From positions 1-8,531 of the forward strand of contig DAIDTL010000043.1 of the NCBI GenBank assembly GCA_027457225.1: DNA of 8,531 nt, written 5' to 3'. Shown here one piece after another: positions 7,606-8,531 of this stretch; position 1 is the first letter of the stretch; every line of letters starts with the position of its first letter. This stretch comes from Ferrovaceae bacterium (lineage in GTDB: Bacteria; Pseudomonadota; Gammaproteobacteria; Burkholderiales; Ferrovaceae). Below the pieces are notes generated by a model. The model worked only from the letters and a program-made list of their open reading frames with translations, was not told the origin of the DNA and did not search any database. The translations under genes and the position numbers were made by a program.

Positions 7606-8091
7606 TCGGAAACGTGCGTCTTCGGCACGATCAGCTGCTATCTGGGCTTCATACCGATCACCCACGGCCAGCAACTGTTCCTTGGTCATCAGAAGATCGC
7701 TCCGTTGTTCGCCGTGATATTCAAAAATTCGCGTCTCCACGATCGAATCAACGGGGCAGGATTCTTCGCAGAAGCCGCAGAAGATGCATTTGGACAAATC
7801 GATGTCATAGCGGGTGGTGCGACGGCTGCCATCGGCACGCAGTTCCGATTCGATGGTGATGGCCATGGCAGGGCAAACCGCTTCGCACAACTTGCAGGCA
7901 ATGCAACGTTCCTCGCCGTTGGGATAGCGGCGCAACGCATGCAGCCCGCGAAAACGCGGTGATATGGGCGTTTTTTCCTCGGGATACAATACGGTGATTT
8001 TTCGCGCCAGAAAATGGCGGCCCGTCACACTCATCCCCTTGAGGAGTTCGGTGAGCGTCCAGTTTTTAACGAATTCCTTGATGGCACCCAT
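7603..8091 (-). CDS. nuoI: NADH-quinone oxidoreductase subunit I (2x 4Fe-4S ferredoxin-like)
   Basis: A peripheral-arm subunit of complex I that holds clusters N6a and N6b and hands electrons towards N2 and quinone. It has 162 residues. Two complete CX2CX2CX3C motifs are present: C63, C66, C69 and C73 (CIACKLCEAVCP), and C102, C105, C108 and C112 (CIFCGFCEESCP), matching two 4Fe-4S clusters. The amphipathic N-terminus (IKEFVKNWTLTELLKGM) and the ITVLYPEEKTP segment are typical of the betaproteobacterial and mitochondrial-type form. The C-terminal LLMTKEQLLAVGDRYEAQIA tail is also usual. The start ATG 8091 has AGGA (8098-8101) 6 nt upstream, inside the 13-nt gap to nuoH. The stop TAA forms part of the nuoJ ribosome binding site. 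Confidence 0.98.
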   Translation of the reverse strand: MGAIKEFVKNWTLTELLKGMSVTGRHFLARKITVLYPEEKTPISPRFRGLHALRRYPNGEERCIACKLCEAVCPAMAITIESELRADGSRRTTRYDIDLSKCIFCGFCEESCPVDSIVETRIFEYHGEQRSDLLMTKEQLLAVGDRYEAQIAADRAEDARFR

Positions 8092-8097
8092 GGCAAA

Positions 8098-8101
8098 TCC
8101 T
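8098..8101 (-). promoter_or_regulatory. Ribosome binding site of nuoI
   Basis: AGGA, within GAGGA at 8098-8102, sits 6 nt before ATG 8091, in the 13-nt gap after the nuoH stop. This is a standard spacing and confirms the nuoI start. Confidence 0.65.
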
Positions 8102-8104
8102 CGA

Positions 8105-8531
8105 TCAATGGAACCAGATGTTAAGCACGGGCAAACCGCGCAATGGTTCCTGCATCAGCGCAGCCACCAGCACCAGCCACACCAGGGTCGCCGGAATAAA
8201 CACCTTCCAACCCAGACGCATGATCTGATCGTACCGGTAACGCGGAAAAGTGGCTCTGAACCACAAAAACAGAAACAACACAAAACTCATCTTGGCAAAC
8301 AACCACAAGATACTGTCCGGCAGGAACGGTAACGGAGACAGCCAGCCTCCCATGAACATGATGGAGGTCAATGTCGCAATCAAAATCATGTTGGCGTATT
8401 CGGCCAGGAAGAAAATGGCAAAGGTCATGCCGGAGTATTCCACATGGAACCCGGCGACGATTTCAGATTCGCCTTCTGCCACGTCAAAGGGAGCACGGTT
8501 GGTTTCAGCCGTGCCCGAGATGACGTAGATC
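8105..8531 (-). CDS. nuoH: NADH-quinone oxidoreductase subunit H, 5'-truncated by window edge
   Basis: A membrane subunit that anchors the peripheral arm and forms part of the quinone-binding chamber of complex I. The frame is open to the window end and stops at TGA 8105-8107, leaving the C-terminal 141 residues. The family is about 325-350 residues long, so roughly 200 N-terminal residues are missing. The conserved quinone-cavity loop is visible as ISGTAETNRAPFD followed by VAEGESEIVAGFHVEYSGM, with its cluster of acidic residues. After it come helices beginning FAIFFLAEYANMILIATL, then SFVLFLFLWFRATFPRYRYDQIMRLGWK and a last helix with the tail LNIWFH. The GTG codon at 8482 is the internal valine of PFDVAEGE, not a start, because the conserved motif continues upstream. 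nuoI follows 13 nt downstream. Confidence 0.97.
   Translation of the reverse strand, partial: IYVISGTAETNRAPFDVAEGESEIVAGFHVEYSGMTFAIFFLAEYANMILIATLTSIMFMGGWLSPLPFLPDSILWLFAKMSFVLFLFLWFRATFPRYRYDQIMRLGWKVFIPATLVWLVLVAALMQEPLRGLPVLNIWFH

Noticed and set aside
6989..7717. A 242-codon plus-strand open frame antisense to nuoJ and the end of nuoI, rich in His and Gln
   Set aside because: It mirrors the codons of hydrophobic membrane helices (CAT/CAC opposite ATG/GTG, CAG opposite CTG), has no recognisable domain, and lies across two firmly identified genes.
8105..8482. A short separate gene starting at GTG 8482
   Set aside because: The frame continues to the window end and the upstream residues complete the NuoH ETNRAPFD motif, so this is the end of nuoH.

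Overview
The window is the distal part of a respiratory complex I (nuo) operon on the minus strand, followed by a Nudix hydrolase gene and facing the 3' part of htpG on the plus strand. Protein sequences (the NuoI ferredoxin arm, the NuoK core, the NuoH quinone-loop motif, HtpG) and the nuoN-Nudix order look most like Betaproteobacteria, with moderate GC content. I would not name a genus. The call rests on remembered family resemblance, not on a database search.

Layout, left to right. Positions 1-1194 (+) hold the C-terminal ~397 codons of htpG (Hsp90 chaperone), cut by the window edge. Positions 1172-1771 (-) hold a Nudix hydrolase of the ADP-ribose pyrophosphatase type, whose 3' end overlaps the htpG 3' end tail-to-tail by 23 bp. 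Positions 1768-8531 (-) then carry, in transcription order from right to left, nuoH (partial), nuoI, nuoJ, nuoK, nuoL, nuoM and nuoN. This is the canonical bacterial order for the membrane arm plus the NuoI subunit.

The genes are packed with gaps of 4-13 nt or overlaps of 1-4 nt (nuoJ/nuoK TGATG, nuoN/Nudix GTGA). Shine-Dalgarno sequences often lie in or beside the preceding gene's stop codon. This indicates one polycistronic, translationally coupled transcript, with its promoter upstream of the window (beyond 8531).

NuoI carries two 4Fe-4S clusters that pass electrons towards quinone. NuoH forms the quinone-chamber floor and membrane anchor. NuoJ and NuoK form the first part of the proton-translocation path. 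NuoL, NuoM and NuoN are the three antiporter-like proton channels. All key charged residues that I could look for in these subunits are present, so the complex appears functional. The co-transcribed Nudix enzyme is probably a nucleotide-housekeeping hydrolase.

There is no gene-free stretch over 300 bases, and I see no RNA gene, mobile element, CRISPR array or convincing terminator. This is an ordinary core-metabolism region. I found no evidence of a new biological system, and the findings below are small architectural points.
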